Source of the DNA: Intestinibacter bartlettii
GTDB taxonomy: Bacteria > Bacillota > Clostridia > Peptostreptococcales > Peptostreptococcaceae
Length of the DNA stretch: 64,000 nt
Assembly (NCBI RefSeq): GCF_000154445.1
Contig: NZ_DS499559.1
Direction: 5' to 3' (one strand)
Of the stretch, positions 54,129 through 63,526 are shown one piece after another. Numbering within the stretch: the first letter of the stretch is position 1; each line of letters begins with the position of its first letter. The notes beneath the pieces were generated by a model, which had not been told where the DNA came from, did no database searches, and was given only the letters and a program-made list of their open reading frames with translations. The position numbers and the translations under genes are program-made.

Positions 54129-55769
54129 ATGATTTTCAAAAGGAAAAATAGTCAAAAACGATTGGGTAAAAAACTATTAAGTATATTATTAATTGGTAGT
54201 ATGTTATTGACTGGATGCTCAACATCTGGAAGAGGCTCTAGTTCAGCAGAAACATCTAAATTAGTATATGCAAACTTTAGAGATTTAAGGGATTTAAATC
54301 CACATCTATATAATGGGGAATTATTTGCACAAAATTTAATATTTGAGTCTTTAGTAAAGATAACTGAAGATGGTGATTTTGAACCATGGCTTGCCGAAAG
54401 CTGGAAAATATCAGAAGATGGTAAAGAATATGTATTTAAACTAAGAGAAGATGTAACTTTTAGTGATGGTGAAAAGTTTAATGCAGAAGCAGCTAAGGCA
54501 AATTTTGATGCTATATTAGATAATGCTGACAGACATACATGGCTTGAATCAGTGAGGTTGATGCAAGAAGTTGATAATTCAGGTGGAAAAAGTGTTGAAG
54601 TTACAGGGGAATATGAGTTAACTCTTAGACTTTCAGAAGCATATTATCCTTTCTTAGTAGAACTAGGTGTTACAAGACCATTTAGATTTATATCACCAAA
54701 ATGTTTTATAGATGGGACTACAAAAAATGGTGTTAGCGACATAGTAGGTACAGGTTCATATGTATTATCTGAAAATCACGTTGATGAATATTCTATATTT
54801 AAAGTTAATGAAGATTATTGGGGTGAAAAGCCTGAAATAAAAGAAATAGAAGTGAAAGTTATACCAGATAACCAAACTCGTGTTATGGCACTTAAAAATG
54901 GTGAAGTTGATTTAATATATGGAACAAATATGATAGATGCTGAAACTTATAAAGAATTTGAATCATTAGATGGATTTAAAACATCAATATCAGATCCAAT
55001 ATCAACTCGTATGATGATAATAAATACAACTGATGAAATACTAGGAGATGTAAAAGTTCGTAAAGCAATACAACATGCTACAGATAGAAAAACTATATCA
55101 GAAAGTATATTCTCAGGAATAGAAAGTCCAGCAGATACAGTGCTTGCAAAAACAGTACCATATGCAGATATTGATTTAAAAGCTTATGATTATAATTTAG
55201 ATACTGCTAAAAAGCTTTTAGATGAAGCTGGATGGAAAGAGGTTAAAGGAAAAACTTATAGACAAAAGGATGGAAAAGAATTATCAATAGTATTAAATTA
55301 CTGTAGTGATAGTGTAACAGAAAAAACTATAGCAGAGTTTTATCAAAGTGAACTTGCAAAAGTTGGAATCAAGTTAGAAATATCAGGTGAAGAAGAACAA
55401 GCTTATCGTGACCGTATGAAAGCTGGAGACTTCGATATAACATTTAATATTTCATGGGGTTCTCCATATGACCCACAATCATTCTTAGCAGGTATGAGAA
55501 TGCCAGTTTATGGGGATTATGCAGCTCAACAAGGATTAAAAGAAAAAACACAAATAGATGAAACTATATTAAAAGCATTAACAAGTACTGATGAAGAAAA
55601 ACGTCAAGAATATTATACATATGTGCTTACAACTCTTCACGAAGAAGCAGTTTATATACCATTAACTTATGAAAGAAATCGTGCTGTATATAATGAAAAA
55701 GTTAAAAATGTTACATTTAACGCATCTCAATTTGAAGTACCTATGGAAAAAATGAAAATAGAAGAATAG
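54129..55769 (+). CDS. nikA: Nickel/metallophore-binding lipoprotein, NikA family
   Basis: 546 aa with lipobox LLTGC. The body follows E. coli NikA closely: DLNPHLYNGELFAQNLIFE, ADRHTWLESVRL, YYPFLVELGVTRPFRFISP, GTGSYVLSENHVDEYSIFKV, WGSPYDPQSFL and ALTSTDEEKRQEYY. The arginines of the NikA site (in DRHTWLE and TRPFRF) are kept. The His that ligates nickel in E. coli (His416 in FHRTWGAPYDP) is Asn here (N440 in FNISWGSPYDP). So it likely binds a metal-chelate differently from E. coli. First gene of a five-gene importer under a Fur-like box. Confidence 0.88.
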   Translation: MIFKRKNSQKRLGKKLLSILLIGSMLLTGCSTSGRGSSSAETSKLVYANFRDLRDLNPHLYNGELFAQNLIFESLVKITEDGDFEPWLAESWKISEDGKEYVFKLREDVTFSDGEKFNAEAAKANFDAILDNADRHTWLESVRLMQEVDNSGGKSVEVTGEYELTLRLSEAYYPFLVELGVTRPFRFISPKCFIDGTTKNGVSDIVGTGSYVLSENHVDEYSIFKVNEDYWGEKPEIKEIEVKVIPDNQTRVMALKNGEVDLIYGTNMIDAETYKEFESLDGFKTSISDPISTRMMIINTTDEILGDVKVRKAIQHATDRKTISESIFSGIESPADTVLAKTVPYADIDLKAYDYNLDTAKKLLDEAGWKEVKGKTYRQKDGKELSIVLNYCSDSVTEKTIAEFYQSELAKVGIKLEISGEEEQAYRDRMKAGDFDITFNISWGSPYDPQSFLAGMRMPVYGDYAAQQGLKEKTQIDETILKALTSTDEEKRQEYYTYVLTTLHEEAVYIPLTYERNRAVYNEKVKNVTFNASQFEVPMEKMKIEE

Positions 55770-55774
55770 TTAAA

Positions 55775-55814
55775 AATAAGCCGGTGCACTTGAAAAAGTA
55801 GCCTGGCTTATTGT
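55775..55814 (+). terminator. Intra-operon hairpin between nikA and nikB
   Basis: AATAAGCC ... GGCTTATT with a ~22-nt loop, then TGTTTATTATAAATTT rather than a clean T run. Probably a partial terminator or mRNA stabiliser that keeps binding-protein levels above permease levels. Confidence 0.55.
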
Positions 55815-55844
55815 TTATTATAAATTTATAAAAGGAGAAAATAG

Positions 55845-56786
55845 ATGAAGAAATATATAGCAAAACGTATACTTTTAGCAATACCAATGTTGTTTGCAAT
55901 TTCTTTTATAGCATTTATGCTTATAAATATAATGCCATCAGACCCTGCAGAAGTAGCGCTAAGAGTAAATGAAATTATACCTACAGAAGAAGCTATAGAA
56001 TCTATGAGGATGGAATTAGGTCTAAATGATCCATTTTTTGTGAGATATTTTAATTGGCTAGGAGATTGTCTAAGATTAGACTTTGGTGTTTCTTATACAA
56101 ACACAACTAGAAAGGTTTTTGATGAAATTGTAAGATGTCTTCCTGCTACTATAGACTTAGCAATTATATCATTAGTTATAGTAATAGTAGTAAGTATTCC
56201 AGTTGGAGTTTTGTGTGCAGTATATAAGGATAGTTTATTTGATAGAATTACGAGAAGCTTAATTTTTATAGGGACAGCTATGCCAAATTACTGGTTAGGG
56301 CTGTTACTTGTATATGTTTTTTCATTGAAACTGGGTATATTTCCAAGTAGTGGAGCAACGACAATGAAGCATTATATTTTACCAGCTATAACTTTAAGTA
56401 TGACTTATATATCAACATATGTAAGGCTTATAAGAAATAGTATGCTTGATAATATGAAAGAAAACTATGTATTTTATGCTAAAGTAAGAGGATTGAAAAA
56501 TAAAGTTATAATATGCAAACATGTACTTAAAAATTCTCTTCAATCGTGTATGACAGCACTAGGGATGAGTATTGTGCAGCTAATGGCTGGAACAGTTATT
56601 GTTGAAAATATATTTGCAATACCTGGTATAGGCAGACTTTGTATATCCGCAATATTCAATAGAGATTATCCTGTTATACAAGCATATATACTGATGATGG
56701 GGGTATTATTTGTATTTTGTAATTTAGTAGTAGACATAGTTCAATGTTTAGTTGATCCAAGGATAAAAAGAGGGGTGGCAAAATGA
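55845..56786 (+). CDS. nikB: Nickel/peptide-type ABC permease (NikB-like)
   Basis: 313 aa, six membrane segments, DppB/NikB family: MKKYIAKRILLAIPMLFAIS, then GLNDPFFVRYFNWLGDCLRLDFGVS and the EAA loop YVFYAKVRGLKNKVIICKHV. RBS AAAGGAG. Ends with an ATGA overlap with the second permease, so they are co-translated. Confidence 0.92.
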   Translation: MKKYIAKRILLAIPMLFAISFIAFMLINIMPSDPAEVALRVNEIIPTEEAIESMRMELGLNDPFFVRYFNWLGDCLRLDFGVSYTNTTRKVFDEIVRCLPATIDLAIISLVIVIVVSIPVGVLCAVYKDSLFDRITRSLIFIGTAMPNYWLGLLLVYVFSLKLGIFPSSGATTMKHYILPAITLSMTYISTYVRLIRNSMLDNMKENYVFYAKVRGLKNKVIICKHVLKNSLQSCMTALGMSIVQLMAGTVIVENIFAIPGIGRLCISAIFNRDYPVIQAYILMMGVLFVFCNLVVDIVQCLVDPRIKRGVAK

Positions 56787-57604
56787 TAAAAAAACTTTTA
56801 AATGATAAGATAGCAATTGGGTGTATTCTGATAATTATGATAACTTGTATTTTGGGGATATTTGCACCACAATTAGCACCAAATGACCCATATTTACAAG
56901 ATATATCTAATAAATTTATGCCATTTTCTTTGAAATATCCTCTTGGAACAGATAACCTAGGGCGTTGTGTAATGTCTAGACTTATGTATGGTATAAGACC
57001 TACAATTTTCTTATCTTTATTAACCATGGTTTGTACAATATTATTAGGAACAATAATTGGAATAATAGCTGGATACAGCCGAGGTATTGTAGATGAAGTT
57101 TTAATGAGATTTTGTGATATAATGCTTTCTTTTCCAAGTCAAGTTATGATACTTGCAATAGTAGGGGTACTTGGAGTAGGAATAGAAAATATAATATTTG
57201 CAAACATAATAATAAAGTGGACTTGGTATGCCCGTATGATAAGAGGAATTGTTATTCAATATAGATACAAAAATTATATGCTTTATTCCAAAGTAATAAA
57301 TACTAAAAAAAGTTTTGTTATGTTTAAACACCTACTTCCAAATATATTATCAGAAGTAATTGTACTTGCAACATTAGATATAGGATGGGTTATATTAAAT
57401 ATATCAACATTATCATTCTTAGGTTTAGGTGTTCAAGCTCCAACACCAGAATGGGGAGCGATGCTTAGTGAGGCAAAAAATGTAATGGCTACTAATCCAA
57501 ATCAAATGATAGTTCCTGGTTTGGCTATATTAATAATAGTCGCAGCATTTAACTTACTTGGAGATAGCTTTAGGGATGCACTAGATCATAAGGAGGTAGC
57601 ATAA
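56783..57604 (+). CDS. nikC: Nickel/peptide-type ABC permease (NikC-like)
   Basis: 273 aa, DppC/NikC family: GIFAPQLAPNDPYLQDISNK, PLGTDNLGRCVMSRLMYGIR and FLGLGVQAPTPEWGAMLSEA are standard blocks. The EAA-like loop MLYSKVINTKKSFVMFKHLL is present. Overlaps both neighbours by 1-4 bp. Forms the channel with NikB. Confidence 0.93.
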   Translation: MIKKLLNDKIAIGCILIIMITCILGIFAPQLAPNDPYLQDISNKFMPFSLKYPLGTDNLGRCVMSRLMYGIRPTIFLSLLTMVCTILLGTIIGIIAGYSRGIVDEVLMRFCDIMLSFPSQVMILAIVGVLGVGIENIIFANIIIKWTWYARMIRGIVIQYRYKNYMLYSKVINTKKSFVMFKHLLPNILSEVIVLATLDIGWVILNISTLSFLGLGVQAPTPEWGAMLSEAKNVMATNPNQMIVPGLAILIIVAAFNLLGDSFRDALDHKEVA

Positions 57605-58410
57605 TGATATTAAACGTTAAAAATTTAAATTTACATCATAAAGATGGAAAAGAAATAAAACCTATATTACACGATATTTCATTTAATGTTAAAAAAAATA
57701 GCTGTCTTGGGATATTAGGTGAATCAGGAAGTGGAAAGAGTATGACTTGTAAATCGCTTATGGGACTTTTGGATAAAAAAAGTTTTAATATAGGTGGAGA
57801 AGTCTATTTTAAGGATGAGGATATTTTGAGATTGGATGAAAATGAGAGCAGAAGGCTTAGAGGGAAAGCCATATGTATGATTTTACAAAACCCTATGACA
57901 GCATTTAATCCACTTTACACAATTGAAAACCAAGTTATAGAAACCTTTTTAGAACATCTAGATATAACTAAAATTAAGGCAAAAGAACTTGCAGTAATTG
58001 CACTAGAAAAGATGAATCTAAAAAATCCAACAGAAATATTAAATAAATATCCACACGAATTAAGTGGTGGGATGTTACAACGTATAATGATAGGAATAAC
58101 AATAGCCTTAGAACCGGAACTTATTATTGCAGATGAGCCAACAACAGCTATAGACTGTTTAAATCAAATAGAAGTTATAAAAGAGTTTAAGGAACTTAGA
58201 AAAAAACTTAAAACTTCAATGATATTTATAACCCATGACTTGGGTGTTCTTGCACAAATTGCTGATGAAGTAGTTGTTATGGATAAGGGAAGAATTATAG
58301 AAGAGGGAACAATAAATAAAATAATAAATGAGCCAAAACATGAACACACTAAATATTTAATTAATACTAGGCTTAAATTAATCAAAAAATTTCAAGAAGT
58401 AGTTTCATAA
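57604..58410 (+). CDS. nikD: Nickel/peptide-type ABC ATPase (NikD-like)
   Basis: 268 aa. Walker A GESGSGKSMTC, Q-loop ILQNPMTAFNPLYTIENQ, signature LSGGMLQRIMIGI, Walker B LIIADEPTTAID and H-loop FITHDLGVLAQ. The AFNP element after the Q-loop is typical of OppD/NikD ATPases. Start overlaps the nikC stop by 1 nt. Confidence 0.94.
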   Translation: MILNVKNLNLHHKDGKEIKPILHDISFNVKKNSCLGILGESGSGKSMTCKSLMGLLDKKSFNIGGEVYFKDEDILRLDENESRRLRGKAICMILQNPMTAFNPLYTIENQVIETFLEHLDITKIKAKELAVIALEKMNLKNPTEILNKYPHELSGGMLQRIMIGITIALEPELIIADEPTTAIDCLNQIEVIKEFKELRKKLKTSMIFITHDLGVLAQIADEVVVMDKGRIIEEGTINKIINEPKHEHTKYLINTRLKLIKKFQEVVS

Positions 58411-58423
58411 AGGGGGATAATAA

Positions 58424-59185
58424 ATGTTACTAGAAGCAAAAGATATACATATGAGTTTTCCTGAAGGAGATGGACTTTTTAGAAGAAAAAGAAAAGAAGT
58501 TTTAAAAGGAGTTTCTTTTGAATTACATAAGGGTGAATGTTTAGGTATAATAGGCGAGTCAGGAAGCGGAAAGTCAACACTTGGCAAGGTGATTTTAGGT
58601 TTAGAAAAACAAGATAGCGGAAAAATATTATTTGAAGGTAGTGAGTTCAGAAAACAATGGCAAAGCGAAATGAATGTTGTGTTTCAAGATTATACCAGTT
58701 CTGTAAATCCAAAATTTAAGGTCTATGAAATAATTAATGAAACATTATTACAATCAAAACTTTCAGGTGAAGATAAAAGAAAAAAAATAATTGAATTATT
58801 AGAACAAGTTGGACTTAATGAAGATTTTTATTATAGATACCCGCACCAATTAAGTGGGGGTCAACTTCAAAGAGTATGTATAGCAAGGGCAATAGCTAAA
58901 ATGCCGAAGTTCATACTTTTGGATGAGGCAATAAGTTCTCTAGATGTCTCAACACAAGTTCAAATACTAGACCTTTTGATAGAATTAAAAGAAAAATATG
59001 GACTATCATATTTGTTTATAACACATGATTTAACAGCAGTTACATATATATGTGACAGGGTTTTATTTTTTAAAGATGGACAAGTTGTAGAAACTGTAAA
59101 TAACACAAATAAATTGAAATATGTTAAAGATGAGTATTCTAAATTATTATTAGGTTCGGTACTTGATATAGAAATTTCTTGTTAA
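58424..59185 (+). CDS. nikE: Nickel/peptide-type ABC ATPase (NikE-like)
   Basis: 253 aa. Walker A GESGSGKSTLG, VFQDYTSSVNPKFKVYE, signature LSGGQLQRVCIARAIA, Walker B FILLDEAISSLDVSTQ and LFITHDLTAVTYI. DEA instead of DEP in the Walker B is frequent in OppF/NikE proteins. RBS AAGGGGGA, 13 bp after nikD. Last gene of the operon. Confidence 0.94.
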   Translation: MLLEAKDIHMSFPEGDGLFRRKRKEVLKGVSFELHKGECLGIIGESGSGKSTLGKVILGLEKQDSGKILFEGSEFRKQWQSEMNVVFQDYTSSVNPKFKVYEIINETLLQSKLSGEDKRKKIIELLEQVGLNEDFYYRYPHQLSGGQLQRVCIARAIAKMPKFILLDEAISSLDVSTQVQILDLLIELKEKYGLSYLFITHDLTAVTYICDRVLFFKDGQVVETVNNTNKLKYVKDEYSKLLLGSVLDIEISC

Positions 59186-59190
59186 TAGAT

Positions 59191-59236
59191 AAAAACTCTC
59201 ATGTCGATTTTATATTGGCATGGGAGTTTTTATTTA
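59191..59236 (+). terminator. Terminator of the nik-like operon
   Basis: Stem AAAAACTCTCATG / CATGGGAGTTTTT around an AT-rich loop, right after the stop. Confidence 0.85.
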
Positions 59237-59336
59237 TTAATTTTAATCCATAAGAATGGAATATACAAAATTAGAAATATAAAAGCAAAGGTTGTAATAT
59301 ACATATATCATAGTAAAAAAAGAAGGGAATACTATA

Positions 59337-59462
59337 ATGTTAATCACAGTTGTCGGTGTTGTGTTTATAACTTTAGCCGTAGTTTTATTTTCTGTAGGCA
59401 ATTTTAAATGTGCGAGGGTTCTAGTTCCGATAATTGCTGTGGCTATGAGTATGGGTATTTGA
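59337..59462 (+). CDS. Small hydrophobic protein or gene remnant
   Basis: 41 aa (MLITVVGVVFITLAVVLFSV, then NFKCARVLVPIIAVAMSMGI), with two membrane-compatible stretches and an RBS AGAAGGGAA. Immediately after the stop another frame reads KELDALSEKGKSQQIWNDEI, which is protein-like, so this may be the start of a longer membrane protein cut by a frameshift. A terminator follows at ~59525. Confidence 0.4.
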   Translation: MLITVVGVVFITLAVVLFSVGNFKCARVLVPIIAVAMSMGI

Positions 59463-59524
59463 AAGAGTTGGATGCTTTGAGTGAAAAGGGTAAATCTCAA
59501 CAGATTTGGAATGATGAAATTATG

Positions 59525-59558
59525 GGCTACATTGATTTATATCGGTGTAGCTTTTTAA
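59525..59558 (+). terminator. Terminator after the small hydrophobic reading frame
   Basis: Stem CTACATTGAT / ATCGGTGTAG (two G-U pairs), loop TTAT-like, then CTTTTT. Confidence 0.75.
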
Positions 59559-59688
59559 TTTGTGAAATTATATAAACATTATCAAAAAATTCATTAGATG
59601 TTAGATATAATATATATAACAAGATTAATAGCAATTAATATAATAGGGGTTATACTAGGTTAGATTTATTTATAAAGGGGGCAGAAAG

Positions 59689-60585
59689 ATGCAAGAGAGT
59701 AGGCTATTTAAAATAGTTTATTACCTTTTGGAACATGAAAAATCAACGGCATCTGAGCTTGCAGAAAAATTTGAGGTATCGGTTAGGACAATATATCGTG
59801 ATATTGATGCACTTAGCAGTGCTGGGATTCCAATTTGTGCAACTCAGGGGAAAGGTGGTGGAATTTATCTACTTGATAACTTTGTGCTAGACAGATCGGT
59901 GTTTTCGGACAATGAAAAAGAACAGATTTTGACAGCACTTAAGGGTATTAGTGCTGCAGATGGGAATAATTTGGACGAGTTATTGACTAAACTAAGGGCA
60001 TTATTTGAAATTAAAGAGAGTAGCTGGATAGAAGTTGATTTTACAAGTTGGTACAAAAAGAAGCCAAAACAAGATATATTCAGATTACTTAAGGACGCTA
60101 TTTTCAGCAAGAATGTAGTTAAATTTAAATATTTCAACAGAAATAGAGAAATACTAGAACGAAAAGTCCAACCGATTCAGTTGGTGTTTAAGGATAAATA
60201 TTGGTATTTATATGGATTTTGCCTTCTAAAAAATGACTACAGATTTTTTAAATTGACGAGAATGACAGAGCTGCAAGTATTGACAGAGAGTTTTTGCAGA
60301 AATTTCAGCGAACTTGAAATAGGAAAAACAATTAAGTATTCAGAAAATATAAGTGTAAAGTTGAAGTTCAACAAATCCATAGCTTTTCAGGTGTATGATG
60401 AATTCTATGATGAAGTAATAGAATGTGATGATGGAAGTTTGTATGTTGAGGCTGAATTGCCAAATAATGATATATTATATACAGAGCTGTTGAGCTTTGG
60501 TGATGATGTAGAAGTATTAGGACCAGAAAGTGTGAGAGAGAAAATAAGAAAAAAATTAGAGAATATGTTTAAAAAATATTTATAA
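59689..60585 (+). CDS. WYL-domain transcriptional regulator (YafY-like)
   Basis: 298 aa. N-terminal DeoR-like winged helix (MQESRLFKIVYYLLEHEKST, VSVRTIYRDIDALSSAGIP, GGGIYLLDNF). It is followed by a WYL domain (KDKYWYLYGFCLLKNDYRFF) and a C-terminal WCX-like extension. WYL regulators sense ligands, often nucleic acids or nucleotides, in stress and defence loci. RBS AAAGGGGG. No divergent target; the downstream EcsC-like gene has a separate terminator-isolated unit. Confidence 0.88.
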   Translation: MQESRLFKIVYYLLEHEKSTASELAEKFEVSVRTIYRDIDALSSAGIPICATQGKGGGIYLLDNFVLDRSVFSDNEKEQILTALKGISAADGNNLDELLTKLRALFEIKESSWIEVDFTSWYKKKPKQDIFRLLKDAIFSKNVVKFKYFNRNREILERKVQPIQLVFKDKYWYLYGFCLLKNDYRFFKLTRMTELQVLTESFCRNFSELEIGKTIKYSENISVKLKFNKSIAFQVYDEFYDEVIECDDGSLYVEAELPNNDILYTELLSFGDDVEVLGPESVREKIRKKLENMFKKYL

Positions 60586-60616
60586 CTTGACACTAGATGT
60601 CAGGTTATTTTTTTTA
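60584..60616 (+). terminator. Terminator overlapping the WYL gene stop
   Basis: Stem AACTTGACA / TGTCAGGTT (one G-U pair) starting inside the stop codon, followed by a T8 run. Confidence 0.85.
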
Positions 60617-60692
60617 TAATTTTAATATAGATAAATAAGTGTGAGGGATGATTAAATTTTATTGAAATGCGTTTATCAAAGGGGGCCTTTAT

Positions 60693-61490
60693 ATGGATTA
60701 TGCATTGAAAGAAAGTAGTACAAAGTTTGAAAATATATTAGGAACTGCTCTAAAAGTTCCAGGTGTGAGGGTGGATAGAGAGCAATTTCTTTTACAAACT
60801 TTAGGTTCTAAGATAAAGAATGAAAATATTGTAAATTTGGCTATCAAGACTGATCCTGTTACAGCTGGAATATCAATCGATAAATTAGATAGGATTGCAA
60901 ATTCATTGATAAGGAAAAGAACAACAAATACATCAATGGTATCATTCGCAGCAGGGATGCCTGGGGGATTGACAATGGCTGCAACTATACCTGCTGATAC
61001 TTTGCAATTTTTGGGGACAGCCATTAAGTTAGCACAGGAATTAGTTTATTTATATGGTTATGGAGAAATCGGAAATGCCAACCAATTAGATGAAGATATA
61101 AAAAGAGAGCTAACATTATATTTAGGTGTTATGTTTGGAATTGAAAAATCAGCAGCTACATTGAGAGTTTTCACTACAAATATGTCAAAACAAGTTTTAA
61201 CAAGAACATCAAGAAGGGCTTTAAGTAAAACAGCATTATATTCAATTACTAAAAAAATGGGCGAAATAATTGGAGTAAAAGTAACAAAGGCAGGTTTTGC
61301 AAAAGGTGTTTCAAAAGCAGTTCCTATAGTTGGAGGGGTTATATCAGGTGGAACATCATATGTTTCTATGAATCATATGGGACACAGATTAAGTGAAGTA
61401 TTAAGGGAGTCAATTTTTTATACGGAAGCAGATTATAATAAAGATTATAAAAATATTTGTAATGAAGTTGTTGATGTTGAATTTAATTAG
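60693..61490 (+). CDS. EcsC-like protein
   Basis: 265 aa. The central block SMVSFAAGMPGGLTMAATIPADTLQFLG and KLAQELVYLYGYGE resembles the EcsC family, in which a small-residue hydrophobic region precedes a helix with YLYG. It also has a C-terminal GVSKAVPIVGGVISGG hydrophobic hairpin. Such proteins are cytoplasmic or membrane-associated and of unknown biochemical role. RBS AAAGGGGG; monocistronic with a terminator at ~61557. Confidence 0.65.
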   Translation: MDYALKESSTKFENILGTALKVPGVRVDREQFLLQTLGSKIKNENIVNLAIKTDPVTAGISIDKLDRIANSLIRKRTTNTSMVSFAAGMPGGLTMAATIPADTLQFLGTAIKLAQELVYLYGYGEIGNANQLDEDIKRELTLYLGVMFGIEKSAATLRVFTTNMSKQVLTRTSRRALSKTALYSITKKMGEIIGVKVTKAGFAKGVSKAVPIVGGVISGGTSYVSMNHMGHRLSEVLRESIFYTEADYNKDYKNICNEVVDVEFN

Positions 61491-61556
61491 AGGGACTTAT
61501 AGTGAGGAGATTTTAATTGAAGTTATGTATTTAAGATAAATTAAAAAATATATGAT

Positions 61557-61596
61557 AAGACTACATTGATTTATGTTTTATGTAGTCTTTTTTTTG
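61557..61596 (+). terminator. Terminator after the EcsC-like gene
   Basis: Stem AAGACTACAT / ATGTAGTCTT, ~12-nt loop, T8 run. Confidence 0.88.
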
Positions 61597-61697
61597 TAAG
61601 AAACTAAGTTATGACAAGTTGTATTTAGAGTACCTTTATTTATACGAACAGATAAAAATTAATAGACAAAAACAACTAATTAAATTAAACTAAGTTA

Positions 61698-61847
61698 TGT
61701 GACTTTACAAATGAAAATAATGATAGTAATTTAAAGAATATCAGCGATTCAAATAATAATGTATCAAATAATCAAAATAACAACCAAAATTCACAAAATA
61801 CAAAATCAAATAATAGTATAAAAAAATATAATGGGGAGAATTTATGA
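61698..61847 (+). pseudogene. Asn-rich remnant upstream of the second carboxypeptidase
   Basis: 49 codons open without a start codon: CDFTNENNDSNLKNISDSNN followed by Asn/Gln/Ser-rich sequence ending IKKYNGENL, overlapping the next gene's ATG. Beginning with Cys and continuing as a hydrophilic tether, it resembles a lipoprotein just after its lipobox whose signal peptide has been lost. A repeated AAACTAAGTTATG (61602, 61687) brackets part of the upstream sequence. Confidence 0.4.
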
Positions 61848-63406
61848 GTAAAAACAAAAGAATAATAGCTATATTTTTATCACTTATGATGCTAATATCA
61901 AGTGGTATATTTGTTAACAATGCACATGCAGCACAAGCAAAACCGACTGTTTATGCACATTCATATACTGTTATGGATGCAAATTCGGGGGAAATTATTA
62001 TATCAGAGCAGGAAAATAAGCGAATATATCCTGCAAGTACTATAAAATTATTAACGGCAATAGTTGCTATAGAAAATTGCAGTTTGTATAAAAGAATAAC
62101 TGTTAAGAAATCTACTTTAAATAAGGTTGATGTAGAGACGACCACAGCAGGTTTAAAGCCAGGCTATGCTTATACATTAGAAGAACTTTTAAACATGCTT
62201 TTAGTATATTCAGCAGGTGATGCTGCAGAAATAATTGCTGAATCAGTTGGAGGAACTAGAGAAAATTTTGTGGAGATGATGAATATAAGAGCTAAAGAGC
62301 TTGGTATGAACGATTCTTATTTTGACAATCCTGTGGGGATGGACTGGCATAAAAATGCAAATATTTATTCAACATCAAGTGATATAGCAAAATTGACAAG
62401 ATACGCTATGACAAATGATACAATAAGAGCAATTGTCAAAAAACCGCAATATGTTATAAAAAATTACTATAAGGGAAAATCAAAGACATTATATGCATCA
62501 AATAATTTTTTAAGAAATTATTCTTATTCTAAAAACTTATTTACAATAATCGGATCAAAAACAGGAACTAGTGATAAAGCTGGATATGCATTATCAGCAA
62601 CAGCAAGGGATAGTTCTGGTAGAGAAGTTATATGTGCATTCTTCGGAAAAAGTACACGTATGCAAATGTTTCAAGATATAAATACTTTATTGACATATAC
62701 TTTTAATAATTATAAAAATATTTTAGAAAAAAGTTTTTATGATATTAGATATTCTTCTACAAAAACTATTATAAATAAATATCTTGCCAATGGAGTATTA
62801 ACAATGACTTCTTCAGGCAAATTTTCTGGAAGTACACAAGTTAGCAAAAAAGAATTTGTGACTACTACGAATAAGGCACTAAAAACTTCATATGTTGTAA
62901 ATGGTGGAACAGCAAAGATAACATTATTAGATGTTGCAAAAATATTCAAAGATTATAATAGCAAAGAATATAGTCAAGAAATAAAAAATAAATATAAAAA
63001 TAGATTTAAAAATCTAAATTCAACTGATTTTAATAATATGGTTCATTTATATGAATTAAATATATTACCACATGATTACGGATATAATGCAAATGCTAAG
63101 ATTTCGAGACAAGAGATGGTATTAATGTTGAATAATATGCCACAAAGAGTACAATCTCTGAAAACATTTTCGATATTTACAGTAAACAGAATAAGACATA
63201 CATCAACAATCATAACAGGAAAAGGGTTGAAAAATGCTAGAGTAAAGGCTTCTGTAAACGGAAAACAAATAGGAAAAACAGTTACAGTTGATATTTATGG
63301 AAAATATAAAATAAAAATTCCAAAACAGAAAAAGAAAGTAAAGATAGTCGTTACTATCAGCAAAACAGGGTATAAATCAAAATCAAAGACAATTATTGTA
63401 AAATAA
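61844..63406 (+). CDS. D-alanyl-D-alanine carboxypeptidase with C-terminal surface domains
   Basis: 520 aa. Signal peptide (IIAIFLSLMMLISSGIFVNNAHAA). S11 peptidase motifs: SxxK at Ser65 (PASTIKLL), SAGD at 123-126 in place of the usual SxN, KTG at 239-241 (GSKTGTSDKAGY). Beyond ~300 come two or three SLH-like helical segments (KKEFVTTTNKALK, ISRQEMVLMLNN) and a C-terminal Ig-like domain (FTVNRIRHTSTIITGKGLKN and GKYKIKIPKQKKKVKI). The extra domains should hold the enzyme in the wall. Paralogue of the gene at 47.9 kb. Confidence 0.9.
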   Translation: MSKNKRIIAIFLSLMMLISSGIFVNNAHAAQAKPTVYAHSYTVMDANSGEIIISEQENKRIYPASTIKLLTAIVAIENCSLYKRITVKKSTLNKVDVETTTAGLKPGYAYTLEELLNMLLVYSAGDAAEIIAESVGGTRENFVEMMNIRAKELGMNDSYFDNPVGMDWHKNANIYSTSSDIAKLTRYAMTNDTIRAIVKKPQYVIKNYYKGKSKTLYASNNFLRNYSYSKNLFTIIGSKTGTSDKAGYALSATARDSSGREVICAFFGKSTRMQMFQDINTLLTYTFNNYKNILEKSFYDIRYSSTKTIINKYLANGVLTMTSSGKFSGSTQVSKKEFVTTTNKALKTSYVVNGGTAKITLLDVAKIFKDYNSKEYSQEIKNKYKNRFKNLNSTDFNNMVHLYELNILPHDYGYNANAKISRQEMVLMLNNMPQRVQSLKTFSIFTVNRIRHTSTIITGKGLKNARVKASVNGKQIGKTVTVDIYGKYKIKIPKQKKKVKIVVTISKTGYKSKSKTIIVK

Positions 63407-63526
63407 ATCCATTTACTTGTATTTACTATTTTGATAGTATATTAGATTAATAGAGAAGTATTATTTATAAATTTTCTAATATAGTATCTAAATACTAGAA
63501 AAATAAATATTAAGGAGAATTTACAT

